A stretch of 64,000 nucleotides of DNA from Bimuria novae-zelandiae CBS 107.79. Lineage: Eukaryota > Ascomycota > Dothideomycetes > Pleosporales > Didymosphaeriaceae. The notes under the pieces were generated by a model. The model was not told the DNA's origin and made no database searches. It worked only from the letters and a program-made list of their open reading frames with translations. The position numbers and the translations under genes were made by a program. Shown here in pieces: positions 35,201-47,260 of this stretch; within the stretch, counting starts at the first letter, position 1, and each line of letters begins with the position of its first letter. Location of the stretch: contig ML976731.1 in NCBI GenBank assembly GCA_010015655.1, positions 1 to 64,000 of the forward strand. The letters run 5' to 3'.

Positions 35201-37071
35201 ACGTACTCCATATGCGAGCTGGACACATAAGCGAGCTGGACACTCTGCCAAGACCCCACCAAAAGCTCTACTCTACACGATAGTATAGAACGTATAAAAA
35301 CAGTTATTAGGAATTATAGTAGGCTAATCTATTTAGAATCTACTTCTATAGCTTGCTTACAGGTGCGCGAGTTATGCCTAGGCTTGCCGCAGCGTCTATA
35401 GCGTTATTAAGTTAATTCGCCCTTACTAGCGCGTACCTGATTCTTCGCCTTCTTCCTATTACTACGCGCCTTAAAGTCTTTTATAGTAGCCAGTCGTAGG
35501 CCTTCTTTAGCTATTAGAACTCCCTTATACTATACACGCTTTCTTTTATATAATTTACGTCGCGTAGTAGTTTTATTAGTAGCTTTAAGCTTAGCGTTGC
35601 GCTTAGTTATTAATACTAGAGAATACGCTATTAGCTTAGTGCCTTTTACTGTCTTCTTAAAGGCCTTAACTATTAAAGTTAAGAAACTATCTAGGTGACT
35701 CTAAATTTTTTACTTTACTAGCGTTAATTGCAACCCTAATTCTAAGGTGTTTTTTAGTATTTATAACTACTACTTACTATAATTTATAGTAACTAGTAGT
35801 AGAGTTTATAACCTAATATTAAGCTTTGATATTACTACTTTTAGGTTAAGGAAAACTAGGCTAGCGCCTTAAAAGCCTCCCTTAATATTACTTTTAGTAA
35901 TTAAAGCCTTAAAAGCTGCAATAAAGCAAGGTAAGAACTTAATTTTAGTAATATAGTTAATATAGCTACGCATTAGATCCTTGGCATGGCGCCTATACGC
36001 CTTCTTTAGCGGCGCAAAACAGCCTACATCGAGTGGCTGCAGGAGGTGCGACGAATATAGGGGTATACACAAAGTAATAATCTTGTTATCCTTTTAGTAT
36101 TGCTAGAATTTAAGCAAGTTATAGCTCTTATAACTATTAATAATAAGTAAACGTGCTGCACTAATAACACGCTTTTTTATATACTTATTAAAGTGCTTTA
36201 GCTACTATAGACTAAGCTTATTTATTATCTAGCCATTCTTAGAGACTCTAACAACCTAATCGTGTGGTAGATCCTGCTCTTTGTACCAAGCGGAGAGGTG
36301 GTGCTTACCTTAGAAGATAATAAAGGGTAGGAGCGCCTACCCTATCGCGCTAATACCTTAGATAACTATAGTCTACTCCTGATTGCCCTACTGCACGTTC
36401 TTTAGCCTACCTTAACGCTTAGAGCCTATAACTACTACTCTAGTTGTTATTATGCCTATTATAAAGCCTAACTTATTAAAATTATAGGTATTTTTATTAA
36501 AAATGCCATGCTTGGCCTTCATGTTCTCTATAAGCCAGGACTAGTCTTGTATAACCGCAGGATCTTTACAGAGGGCTCTTTTATAGTCGTACTTTTAATT
36601 AAACTTAACTTTAAGCTCTAGCTAGCGCTTAATAAAGTTTATAGCCTAAAGTTAGCTTACAGGTTTATTATGCCGCTTAGCCAGCAGAGAATTAGCTATA
36701 TCCTTTATAGTAGCAAGCTAGGGCGGAAATCCTCGCTTATCTAGCTTAAGTATATACTAAATAATCACCTCCTCTTCTATCTTAAGTAGATTTATTAAGT
36801 TAGGCGTATAATTATATTAAAAAGTAGTTCTAGCGCGTCGCGTACTTAATATACTTTAAGAGACGTTATAGATAGCTATAGCGCGTTAGAAAGATAAATT
36901 TATATTTTATTTAAAAGCTTAAAGCGTAAGCTATATTTACGCTTTTTTTATATTTAGTGTAGTTTGTTATTGTTAAGACATCGTGGGTTGTAGTGAATCA
37001 CTATAGATTTTGGTGGGGTCTTGGCAGAGTGTCCAGCTCGCTTATGTGTCCAGCTCGCATATGGAGTACGT
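35201..37071 (-). mobile_element. Second pogo/Fot1-like DNA transposon, inserted in the Tc1/mariner remnant
   Basis: It is 1871 bp, flanked by TA (35199-35200 and 37072-37073), with long inverted terminal repeats starting ACGTACTCCATATGCGAGC. Two subterminal GCGAGCTGGACAC units occur at each end. The minus strand encodes a degraded DDE_1 transposase. An open piece at 35869-36072 contains SSHLLQPLDVGCFAPLKKAY, the block around the third catalytic residue. Layout and size match 5448-7316, but repeat sequences differ, so it is a related but distinct subfamily. Confidence 0.92.
35869..36072 (-). pseudogene. pogo-like transposase fragment, open for 67 codons
   Basis: This stop-free piece of the DDE_1 transposase carries the HLLQPLDV block and the following basic helix. 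The frame is broken on both sides by RIP stops. Confidence 0.8.
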
Positions 37072-37177
37072 TAGGACTTTATTAAAAGTAAAATATTTAA
37101 ACAGCTTATTAAGAGCGTGCTAGCTAGATACTAGGCTATAATTAATATAAAAGGTAGTTATACTAGGTACTAAAATT
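37072..37177 (+). pseudogene. Tc1/mariner-type transposase remnant, 3' end
   Basis: After the pogo-like insertion the transposase frame resumes and ends with a stretch resembling SLLRSMPxRCQAVIDANG, the usual C-terminus of this family. The piggyBac-like element begins immediately after. Confidence 0.65.
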
Positions 37178-37181
37178 TATA

Positions 37182-39475
37182 TCCCCCGCATGGCCAACAT
37201 CGCCCTGGCACGGGCCACATCTTATTAGCCAATTAGATGCAAATACATTAAAACACTAAATGTTTATCGTCATGTAGGCAATTTTTGTTTGCCAGCCAAA
37301 ACACGCCTTTTTCAAAAGCTTTTATATATGTAACTATGCCTAATCATACAGCGCCATTAAGCAACGATGCCGACTTCGTAAAATATACAAAGTATAGCCC
37401 AAAGGCAGGAGATTTGCCTAATTTGCCTACTTAGCCGCCACCCTTATAGCAACTACTTAAAATTAATAATCTATATACTTTTGGACGCGCTCTCTTACCT
37501 AACTATATAGATTTTAACTCTCCTATTACTTTATTTAACTTATTTTTTAATGCAGGCGTCGTCGATTAGATTGCATACTATACGAATTAGTATACTAAAA
37601 AGCTTTAGGCTAACGCGCCCTTAACGCCTAACCACTGTTAATAGAAACCTACCTCTCTAAGCGAGCTATATACGTACTTCGCCGTCGTCGTTTATATAGG
37701 CGTCCACCGGGAGCCCTCGCTCGTTAAATACTAGTAGAAGCTTTATGGGACAGCGCCTCGGCATGAGATTAATCGCTACATGTCGAAGGAGAGATGGCAG
37801 TAGCTTAATCGCTACTTATACTATATAGAGGTTAACTAGAGCTTCAAGTCTCTCTTTAGCTAAGTGTGGGATCTCTTAGAGACGCTTCGCGAGCGTAGCT
37901 TTAAGTACTAGGCGCCTAGCATATACCTCTACGTTAATAAGGTAATTACGAGATTTACAGGCCGCGTAAGCGAGGTTATAATAATAAAAATAAAGCCTAC
38001 GCCTAAAGGCTTTAAGATCTAGTGCTTAGCTAATAATAGAGTAATTCTAAACTAGTTATTTTATGCTAGAGGGCAAGGGCCTATTAACTTACTTAACTTA
38101 CCTGCTAACGCGCTAGCTTTTACTCCTATAGAGTTAGTTCCTATCACTCTTATACTTGCTATAAACGCTGCCGGCCAGCGCCTCTTTCCGCCAAATCTCC
38201 ACATTATGTAGGATAATAATCTCTTCAACACTATCCCTATACTTAAATATCTTAGATCTAAAGGCGTAGGCTGCGCTGGGACAGTCCACACGATAAAGAT
38301 AATAATAAAGAAGATTTTTAAGGCGATAGTAGAGGCAGAATTATAGGTAGAGGCGCTAGCTATTAGTACTCGTACGTGGGCAAAGCTCTTAAAGGAGCGC
38401 TTTAATAGCGACCTAATAAAACTTAAAACACACTATACGCGCAAGCTAGAGTAGGGAGATACTTACTAGGCGCTCTCGCAAAGTCGGTAGGTGCTTTAGG
38501 CAGCTTAAAGAGACAACCAGGTCGTTCTTTTTGCTAGTACTGTCGCTAAGCGTGAGTACTTTGCCCTTAACACCATGCCAATGCTCCGCTAACAATAGTC
38601 GCCATAAGTAACTTAGGTTATTATAAAGCTCCGCCGACGCTCTAAGATAGCTCTAAATAATAAGAAATTCTTCGAGAAAGCCTTTAGCAGCGAGCCTCTT
38701 AAGTTACTAGGTATCCCTTAGATAATAGATAACTATAATTACTATAAGAGCGAGGTTAATCGCTTTAACTAAATAAAAAGCTACTACTCTATTTAGTAGG
38801 TCTGCTAGCGTACCTAGCGCCCGCTCTGGTACTTTCTGCTAGATCTAACGCTTAATAATTACTATAGGCTCTCCTTATACTCCTCTCGCAACTCCGCCAA
38901 ACGCTCCGGCTACAAGAAGTTCCTATACAAGCTTATTAAACAGCTCTTTGAGCGAGGTGGCCGCCCTACTCGAGGCTTAAACAAGCGTAAGCGACCTGAC
39001 AACGTACTCGCCAGCAGAGAGGGCAACTTTAGTAGCTTATACATATCTACAAAGCTATTTGCGGAGGGCAAAAGCTGTGTTAATTACGTAGCAGCTAGAC
39101 GTACAACTAATAAGAAGCTCTAATCCTGGACACCTTTAGCATAAGTTATAAGTAATATAAGGTTATCTTATAGCTCTTAACGCCTACTACGTACTTATTA
39201 TAGCTATACGCTTTGCTAGCTACCTTTATATAGGCTAGAAGTTAATGCTAAGTGCTAGGCAGAGCACCTCCACCGGCATTAAATAATTAGGTTAACAGAC
39301 ATAAAAATAAGCTTAACTATTATGTAAACCTATCTTAAAGCCCTTAGAGATGTAAAATCTATACGAAGTTACCCTATAGAGGCATAATTCTTGGTGTTCT
39401 GCCGGGTCGGAGCAATTCATCCGATTGGCCCTCAAATGGTGGCCCGTGCCAGGGCGATGTTGGCCATGCCGGGGA
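37182..39475 (+). mobile_element. piggyBac-like DNA transposon at the edge of the AT-rich island
   Basis: It is 2294 bp with 37-bp terminal inverted repeats (37182-37218 and 39439-39475) that differ at one position and begin TCCCC. TATA lies directly outside on both sides (37178-37181 and 39476-39479). Because the inverted symmetry continues through the flanks, TSD and repeat end cannot be fully separated. The transposase gene inside (37336-39282) has the piggyBac layout. RIP stops are present, but the terminal repeats are almost intact. Confidence 0.88.
37336..39282 (+). pseudogene. piggyBac-type transposase (DDE_Tnp_1_7), RIP-inactivated
   Basis: From the ATG at 37336 to TAA at 39280-39282 there are 648 codons in one frame with no length change, interrupted only by TAG, TAA or similar stops. 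Recognisable parts are an N-terminal LFNLFFNAGVVD block, then YFAVVVYIGVHREPSL, a first catalytic block with NKVITRFTGR (Asp now Asn), DNNLFNTIPILKYLRSKGVG and GTV around the second. A Cys/His-rich end (YTLC..LPLYR..AKC..EHLHRH) resembles the C-terminal Cys-rich domain of piggyBac proteins. The family is established; this copy is dead. Confidence 0.87.
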
Positions 39476-39479
39476 TATA

Positions 39480-40635
39480 AAAGTGGACAAGCGTGCGAAT
39501 TTACATAGCTTGGCATCTTGGTAACACCCCTGCTGTGCGCGGGCCACTCACCTCACTTTTGCCTGATACCACAGTATTTGATTTATACAAGCGTTCCAGA
39601 CATCTTCGTTTCTGTCAGCGCTCCAAAGCTGCTGAGCCTACGTTCGCTTTTGCGCTTTTTACGATCACCGCTCTGGCTCATCGTTCGTCAATGATCCCAC
39701 AAATGCGCGGCAAATGCGCGAAAAGATCTTCACGCGAGATGTAATGACGCTCTCGACTTTCACAGGGCCCCTGTTGAAAGGATTGGAGTCATGTTGCGCT
39801 CGAAGAGACTCTCTTGAACGAGCTGGTCTCCACTGCGACCGTGACCAAAGACGGACGGGCGCACAATTCTCCAGGATGGAAGAGCAACGAGAACATGTCC
39901 ACTCTCAACCGCCGTCCAGACTGTTCGTCGGTCCCGTAAATATCCTCGCTGTCCAACTCGATACTGGATTTGTAGGATCCGTCAATGGCCGCCTTCCGGC
40001 TTGATACCTCGGATGCATACTACACGCGTAGCACATTCTTTTTCGATAGCTGATGTTTCTCCCAAGCAGAAATGTCGGTAGAGACCGAATCCGGATCAAC
40101 AATGTTGCAGCATTCGAAGGTACCTGAGAGGAGAAGGCGCGACACGGGCTCGCTAAGACGTAGCTTCCTCTCCAGGCGCGTAGCTCACCATATGACATCA
40201 GTGGGCGCTTCCCTGATCCACTGCCTGTGAGCGATACCCTCCGACCTCAAACAAGTCCACCTTCCGCTCCACCCCCAGACTTAGCAGCGTTAATCGTTTC
40301 CAACATTCCGGGAAAGCATTCGGCCCGCACCAAACGACTGTTTGTCTGCAATTTGCGCAACCGCTTGTGAGACCGCGCGAGCCACCACGCGCTCCATCCC
40401 GGCGCATCCCAGCTAACAATAGCTGCGTGCAGAACAGAATATAATCAGAGCTTTCTCGAGTACATTCGAAATGTAAGCTGGTCTTCGATTTTCTTTATCC
40501 TTGCCAAAAAGTTCACGTTTTCATTGTTGCGTTTCATCGATTCCATACCAGTTTCATCGATTCCGTACCAGTTTCATTGATTCCGTACAAGTTTCGCACA
40601 TCCTCACGTCTTACTTCACCTTTACCTGCGCCGCA
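39480..40635. other. Intergenic region between the transposon island and the Pil1-family gene
   Basis: Base composition becomes ordinary immediately after the piggyBac element. No convincing gene is seen; the small frames here lack family resemblance. The right part should contain the promoter and 5' UTR of the Pil1-family gene, with pyrimidine-rich patches and a 20-bp tandem repeat (40531-40590). Confidence 0.6.
40531..40590 (+). repeat. Three tandem 20-bp units upstream of the Pil1-family start
   Basis: Units GTTTCATYGATTCCRTACMA start at 40531, 40551 and 40571, ending 45 nt before the ATG. The unit length is not a multiple of three, so this is more likely 5' UTR or promoter DNA than protein repeats. 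Each of the first two units holds ATCGAT. Confidence 0.9.
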
Positions 40636-41873
40636 ATGGCCACATACGCATATCCTTCCAACCCTCCCCCTCCACCACCTCCTCCAGCTTACACAAGCTC
40701 TCCACCGCGCTCCTTGAGTCGGGCTCGGTCGCTTACAAATATTTCCGCGCGCGTTAGGAATCGATCGTTGTCCATACGCTCCAAGAAGGATGGATCAAGC
40801 AGTGGGGAAAAGACGGCGCCGAAGCACCGGTTCACCATGGCCTCGCTCCGAGGCATGCAACAGCCAGACCTCTCGAAGAAGCTGTACAAGCTTATAAAGA
40901 CGGAAAACCATGCCATTGGCGCGTACGAGTCAGCCGGACGTGAGCGCATCGCCATTGCTCAGCAACTCTCCGAGTGGGGCGAATCTACAAACGACGATGG
41001 CATCTCAGAGATTTCGGATAAGCTGGGAGTCCTGATGGCGGAAATCGCAGAGCAGGAGGATGCGTACGCCCAGTCGCTGGAGGAGTACAGAGGTGTCTTG
41101 AAGCAGATCCGAAACACGGAGAGCTCAGTCCAACCTAGCCGGGACCATAAGGCAAAGGTAAGCGTTGATTGTGCCTACATACCGCGATGGAACTAACGGT
41201 CTTGTAGGTGTCGGATGAGATCGCTAAGCTGAAGTACAAAGAGCCACAGAGTACTAAGATCGTCCAGCTTGAACAGGAGCTGGTCCGAGCCGAAGCCCAG
41301 AGCCTGGTGGCGGAGGCACAACTGACGAACATCGTAAGTTCCAGGCTGATCAGCCACACATAGTCCATGTGCTGACTGTTTCAGACTCGCCAGAAGTTCA
41401 AGGAAGCCTACGACATCCATTTTGCAGCCACGATCGAGCGCGCCGAGAAGCAAATCATCTTAGCCAAGCAGGCTCGTCGCGTTCTCAACCTCCTCGACGA
41501 CACTCCGATCGTCCCGGGAGACACGCACCCGCCCTTTGAGCGCGGCGAGGAGGCGCGACAAGTGCTCAACGATGCTGAAGACGAGCTCCGAAGCTGGCAG
41601 GCCAACCTCGAGCCGATCCACTCTTCTGCTGGGACCCTCGGAGCTGGTGCGATGCCCGGGGTCGAAGTGGGCAATCACCCTGCTTATGGAAGCGAGCTAG
41701 GACAGGAAGCCAACCATCCAGCATACACGGAGAAGACGTCTCGAAGCAGGAGTCGTAGCGGCGAAAGACGTGCCGCTAGTATCGGTTCGCTTGGATCCCG
41801 TGAGGGTGGTGAGGTGCAGCCTCATTATACAGAAGCTGAACGGCGTGAGATGGCCCAGGCTGGCGTCATCTAG
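40636..41873 (+). CDS. Eisosome core component of the Pil1/Lsp1 family (BAR-domain protein)
   Basis: Proteins of this family build eisosomes, the filament-coated furrows of the fungal plasma membrane. Three exons: 40636-41157, 41208-41333, 41385-41873, giving 378 aa; all junctions are GT..AG in phase 0. The first about 70 residues are low-complexity, with an eight-proline run and Ser/Arg-rich sequence. The Pil1 BAR domain follows (about 75-310) with family words SVQPSRDxKxK, KYKEP, LEQELVRAEAQSLVAEAQL and a DDTPxxPG block. A basic, Ser/Arg-rich tail ends the protein. The ATG at 40636 starts the poly-proline N-terminus; an open extension to 40501 has no ATG. The divergent N-terminus may mean a PilB-like paralogue rather than canonical Pil1; that is inference. 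Confidence 0.9.
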
Positions 41874-42429
41874 AGAAGACATGGGTCTTGATCACCTGCG
41901 CTTTTTGTTTCTTGTTCCAACGCGCGGAGGATGGGATGTAATGACTGTAATGACCACGTATGATGGACCATAATTTTTCTGTAGGACTAATGGATTGGCC
42001 GTCCAGCCAACGATTGATGCCTCGAACCCATTTCGATATGGACAGGTGTTCTTTCGTGGCTGAGTGAGAGCGCTGAAGATGGAAATCGGCTGCCTGGAGA
42101 TGGCGAGTCGCAAGTCTACAAATGGAGTCAATTCCGGGCAAGATCGATCCAGTTCTACGGCGATAAACCCTTTTCCAACGCGTAGCTTGCTGAGTTACCA
42201 TACAGTACCACACTGGGTGTTCGAGTATTTGGTGTTGTACCCGGATAAGCGAGATATTTATTTATTTGATCCGATCAGTGTTGGACCCGCACGGTGCCTG
42301 GGCTTGGCATCGCCCTAACAATACCCCACGGCATCCAGCTAGAAGACACATCGAGCTTCAATTCCAAAGCTCGTTCCGACCGCCTCTCCCACCACCACAC
42401 CTTCGATCCGTACATCCGCTGCCTGCATT
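41874..42429. other. Intergenic region, Pil1-family gene 3' end and SEC24 promoter
   Basis: This 556-nt spacer lies between two genes on the same strand. It should hold the 3' UTR of the first and the promoter of SEC24. Small open frames have no recognisable product. Confidence 0.6.
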
Positions 42430-45400
42430 ATGGCTCCTCGAAAGGACCGCTATGCGCAGCCCGCATATTCCTTCGGCGCGAACGCTGAGCTGAGCGGTGC
42501 GCAACCTGGCGGAGCTGCTGTCCCCCCACAACAATTCGGAGCTCCTGGATACGCTGCTCCCGGATACGCTGCTCCTGCATACTCGCCTGGCATACCCGTC
42601 GCTGGACAGCAGGATCCCAGCACGCTCGGCCAGTCTTTCCAGAATCTGAACTTGGGACCGCAAGGACAGCCGTATGGGCAGCCGCAGCCCACACCGCTCC
42701 AGCAGCAGCCCGTCGCCCAGGTCCCGCAGAATCAGCTTCTGCCGTCCGATCTGATTGCTACGCCGGTGAATGCATACGAGGTCGAATTGCCGCCGCCGGT
42801 GATCAACCTGCCGGCGAATTTGGCTGCTACGCCGTCTCCTACGGTAGGTAACATGCGCCGGTGTGAGGTTTGGATATGGCTGCTGACTTGGCACGATCGC
42901 ATCTAGTCTAATTGCCTGCCGCCGTATATCAGATCAACGCTCAACTGCGTACCCACGACCCATTCCCTCCTGAAGAAGTCGAAGCTGCCGTTCTCTCTCA
43001 CCGTACAACCGTACACATCTCTCCACGAAGACGAGGCGCCCATTCCCGTGATAGATGACCAGGTCATCAGCAGGTGTCGACGTTGTAGAGCATACATCAA
43101 CCCCTATGTGACCTTCCTCGATCATGGACACCGCTGGCGCTGCAACATGTGTAACCTCACGAACGATGTGCCCCAGGCTTTCGACTGGGACTCGGTTCAG
43201 CAGAAGAGCGTCGACCGTTGGCAACGAAGCGAGCTCAACCACGGCGTTGTTGAGTTTGTGGCCCCTCAGGAATACATGGTCAGGCCTCCACAACCCCTGG
43301 TGTATCTTTTCTTGATCGAAGTGGGAGCCCCGTCACTGGTGAACGGCCTCTGCGCGACCGTTTCTAAGATCATTTCGGAAGCTCTTCCCCGGATACCCAA
43401 TGCTGACGGGCGGACACGAGTTGGCTTCATTGGTTTTGATTCTTCTCTAAGATACTTCACAATACCGCGGGACAACAGCGAGAACAACGACCCGTCCATG
43501 CTTGTCGTCTCCGATCTCGACGAGCCGTTCCTGCCAACACCCGACAATCTCCTGGTGACTCTGTCGGAATCCATGGCCAACGTGCAGAACTTCCTTGAGA
43601 AGCTGCCCGCCATGTTCCAGGACAACCCACAAACAGGCTCTGCGATGGGCTCGGCGCTTCGCGCTGGTCACCGCCTTACCGCGGCCATAGGTGCAAAGAT
43701 CTGCGTTTTGTCATCCAGTCTGCCAAATATCGGATTTGGCAAGCTCGAGAATAGGGAACGGAAGGAGCTCCTCGGCACTTCCAAGGAGGGCAGTCTTTTG
43801 CAGACACAGAACTCATTTTACAAGAGGTGTGTTCTCCTTGCTCTGCCCTGTCGCAGCTACGAGAGTGATCATCCCGACTGACTTGAACAGCTTCTCGATA
43901 GAGTGCAGTAAGAACCAGGTATCGATCGATATGTTCCTCTTCTCAAGGTACGCAATTCCGCCCCGTTCATCAGCGATGATTTTATGTCTCAATTCTGAGT
44001 ACAATTATTCGATGTCCCAACTGCTCGCTAACACTACTCAAGCGCATACCAAGATGTCGCCTCTCTCAGCAACCTTCCAAGATACACCGGTGGCCAAACT
44101 TATTTCTACCCCGGATGGAACGCGGCGAGGCAAGAAGACGCAATAAAGCTTGCTCAGGAATTCACGAACTATTTGTCAAGCGAAATTGGTCTAGAGGTGA
44201 GAGGTGAAGCTCTGGAAAGGAAAAGAACCCGTTTTGACTTTGCTTTAGGCCGTTCTCCGTGTTCGCGCATCGACCGGATTGAGGATGAGTGCTTTCTACG
44301 GCAACTTCTTCAACCGCTCTAGCGACTTATGCGCTTTCCCATCGTTCCCACGCGATCAACAATACAATGTGGAGGTTGCAATCGATGAAACTCTTACCAG
44401 ACCCCAAGTCTTCTTACAAGCCGCCGTGCTTCACACAAGCTGCAATGGCTCAAGACGGATTCGCGTACTGACCCTTGCCCTGCCGACCACGGATAACTTG
44501 GCTGCTGTCTACGCGTCAGCCGACCCTGCTGCCATTACGACGTATTTCAGCCACAAGGCCGTCGAGCGAGCTCTATCGAGTGGCCTCGATGCGGCCCGAG
44601 ATGCTCTCCAGTCGAAGGTCATCGAAATATTGCAAACTTACAAGTCAAATATTGGAGGAACTGGCGGGCTAGGTAAGACAACGTGCGATTCATACTACGC
44701 TACACTTTCTAACATCTTCTAGCATTGCCGGGCAATCTTCGTGTTTTGCCCCTTTTGGTACGCTATTTTTACCACGCATGTTGTCCTCAATACTGACTGG
44801 ACCAGTTCCTCAGTTTGATCAAGAACCTTGGTTTACGGAAGAGCGCTCAGATCCCTTCGGACATGAGAAGTGCGGCGCTGTGCCTGCTTTCCACACTTCC
44901 AACTGTTCTCCTCCTACGATACATACATCCTGCATTCCATTCTCTTCATGATATGCCAGACGACGCCGGAGTACCCGACCCTCACACCGGCAACATCGTC
45001 ATGCCGCCTCTCCTCAACCTATCGTCAGCCGTCATCGTCCCATATGTGAGTCTTGTCAGGGGACAAAGCGGGTGTTTTGAGCAGTTACGATTGTTCGAAT
45101 TCGCCAGACATGCTCAGGCACCTACCTACGCCCCGGTCTACCTATTTCAACGCGATTAACTGACAGACACTGTTTAGGGCTTGTATCTTCTTGATGATGG
45201 CATCAACCAATTTTTGTGGGTAGGACGAGACGCAGTTCCCGCACTGTTGTTGGATGTGTTTGGCGTAGAAGATCAACAACAAATCAAGCAAGGTACGCAA
45301 CACCCGAGCAAACATTAAGTTCTAGGCACAATACCTTTCCCTTTTTGGTCATTTCGCTGACGTAATTTCTTCACGAACAGGCAAGACTACTCTACCACTC

Positions 45401-45700
45401 CTCGATAACGACTTCAACCAGCGCATTCACGCTGTTCTTGAGAAGGCGCGGGATCACACGTCCAAGGGTGCCGGTAGCATCGTTGTTCCCACGCTCTATG
45501 TCGTCCGTGAGTCGGGAGAGCCGTCTCTGAAGCTGTGGGCGCAGACCCTTCTTGTCGAGGATCGGGCAGACCAGGGAGTCAGCTTGCAGCAGTGGTTGGG
45601 CATGCTCAGGGAGAAGGTACGTTCTAACCTGGAGGATACACCATTCATCCTCTCGACATGGCCTGATTGACTGACGGGGAATGAACAGGTTGTGCAGTAG
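42430..45700 (+). CDS. sec24: COPII coat cargo-adaptor subunit SEC24
   Basis: SEC24 pairs with SEC23 in the inner COPII coat and selects cargo at ER exit sites. Ten exons fit GT..AG rules and keep frame: 42430-42843, 42907-43826, 43891-43947, 44043-44196, 44249-44672, 44723-44757, 44806-45045, 45178-45292, 45381-45616, 45689-45700, giving 868 aa. The N-terminus (about 1-130) is Gln/Pro/Ala/Tyr-rich. A zinc finger has Cys pairs at 195/198 and 217/220 (CRRC, CNMC). The trunk follows with [15 protein letters not shown], then beta-sandwich and helical parts ([27 protein letters not shown]), and a gelsolin-like end with [10 protein letters not shown]. Length is close to the yeast protein. A 35-nt exon and a 12-nt last exon are notable. 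Confidence 0.95.
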
Positions 45701-47260
45701 AAATACTAGAAGGAACATTTCGAGAGGCGAAAGGACACTGAGCGCGGGTTGGCGATTTGACTTGGCAAGCGTTTCATGAGGCACGCACGAGATGTACCAT
45801 TGCTGAAGGACGTTTCCTTGGGCCGGAAACTTGCATGCAGCACCTCTTTGGGCAGTTAGCTAGCCCTCGGGCTTGGGACCTATCGCTAGATAGATGCATG
45901 CATTTCAATCCTACCACTTGTAAGGCATATCCGTATTGCATGGCATGCGCGGCGCGTGTACGACGTCCCTGCTTCGCATCGCACCCTAGTTTCCTCTCAG
46001 CATTCGTTCGTCGGAGGCTCTTCTCAGCTCAGATTCCTGGTGCAACATGTCCGTCGTAGCGAGGAAGCGGTGTGCTTTCAGCCCGCACTGCCTGCGCTCT
46101 TTCTACCCGCTTGTTTCACGGCTTCGTGGCACCGCCAGCGAGCGAGGCGCTGTGCTGTGCTCTCTCACACTCATGCCCGACATCACTGCACGGCATCGCG
46201 CATGCGCACGCGTACCATGCACCGCACGCGAAAATGTCCCCGAACTATTAGTTCACGTGTGATACGATGGGGAGGGCGAATACGGAGTGACAGCAGAGCC
46301 TTTCGATGTATTTAGGATGGGTTTCGCGACAACCGTAAAATGGGACGGGGTGCTGATATCTGCGCAGGCAACGCGCGTACGTGCTGTGCTGATGGATACA
46401 TGTGCGCTGACGCTCCGACTCCATGTGGGACGAGCGAGTTGAATCCGCTCACAATAGTTGTGTCACGACGGCACGGGTATCACAAGGCGCCGAAGCTACC
46501 ATACTCGGTACAGAAGAGAAGAAGAACGAAGTTGGATATAGCGGAACGTACTCTCCAGCAAAGCATATACATAAATAAAAACACCAAACACTTCAATCCC
46601 ACATCACATCGCATCGTCCGCCATTGAAAACATTGCTAGTCGCAAGAAAAAGCTCCTCGTCGTCACATAAAAAGAAAAATCGCAATCTGACACTCCCACA
46701 AATTCCAATCCGCACAACGCAGCGGGCCTGAAAGCCCTCAACGCCCGCTCGCCTAAAACGGTGGTATATCCAAATCTCATCACCAACATAAGAGACTCAT
46801 AAATGCAACGCAGCAAAGCAAAACAAAACAAATCAAATGAGGTGTAAGAGCGATCGAAGATTGAGACGGGATAGTCACGTCATGGCGTCTGCCCATCCTG
46901 CTGCTCAAGGGGGTATCATCGAGCCGGTAATAGGAGAAGAAGGATTTCCCCGCCCCTAGACATGGTGCGGGGAAAACATACACGCAGAATGCGAGACATG
47001 GGCAAAACAGATGGGGAACCGAGATGTGTATCGTAAACCAAGGGGATTCGTGGTCGTCAGGTCGTTTCGTGCCGTTTCGTGCAAAAGCAATGAAGCGAGA
47101 TACTCTAGGAGGTGTTCTCCGAGTGTTGTGTTCCGAAGAGCCGCATCTAGGGAGAAGGGAAAGTGGTAGTTTCATCCAGCCGGTAAGGTTATCGAGGTCC
47201 CAACCTTCGCTTCTGGGGAAAATATCCAGTCATAGGATTTCCGCGCTTTCACATGTTCAC
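45701..47260. other. Intergenic region between convergent SEC24 and the C2H2 gene
   Basis: This 1.56-kb spacer lies between two genes whose 3' ends face each other. It should contain both 3' UTRs; an AATAAA-like site lies near 46573 on the plus strand. Several open frames of 60-130 codons exist but none resembles a known protein. Confidence 0.55.

Noticed and set aside
40501..40635. Upstream extension of the Pil1-family reading frame
   Set aside because: The frame is open but has no ATG before 40636 and runs through a 20-bp tandem repeat that is not a multiple of three. The family-like protein starts at 40636.
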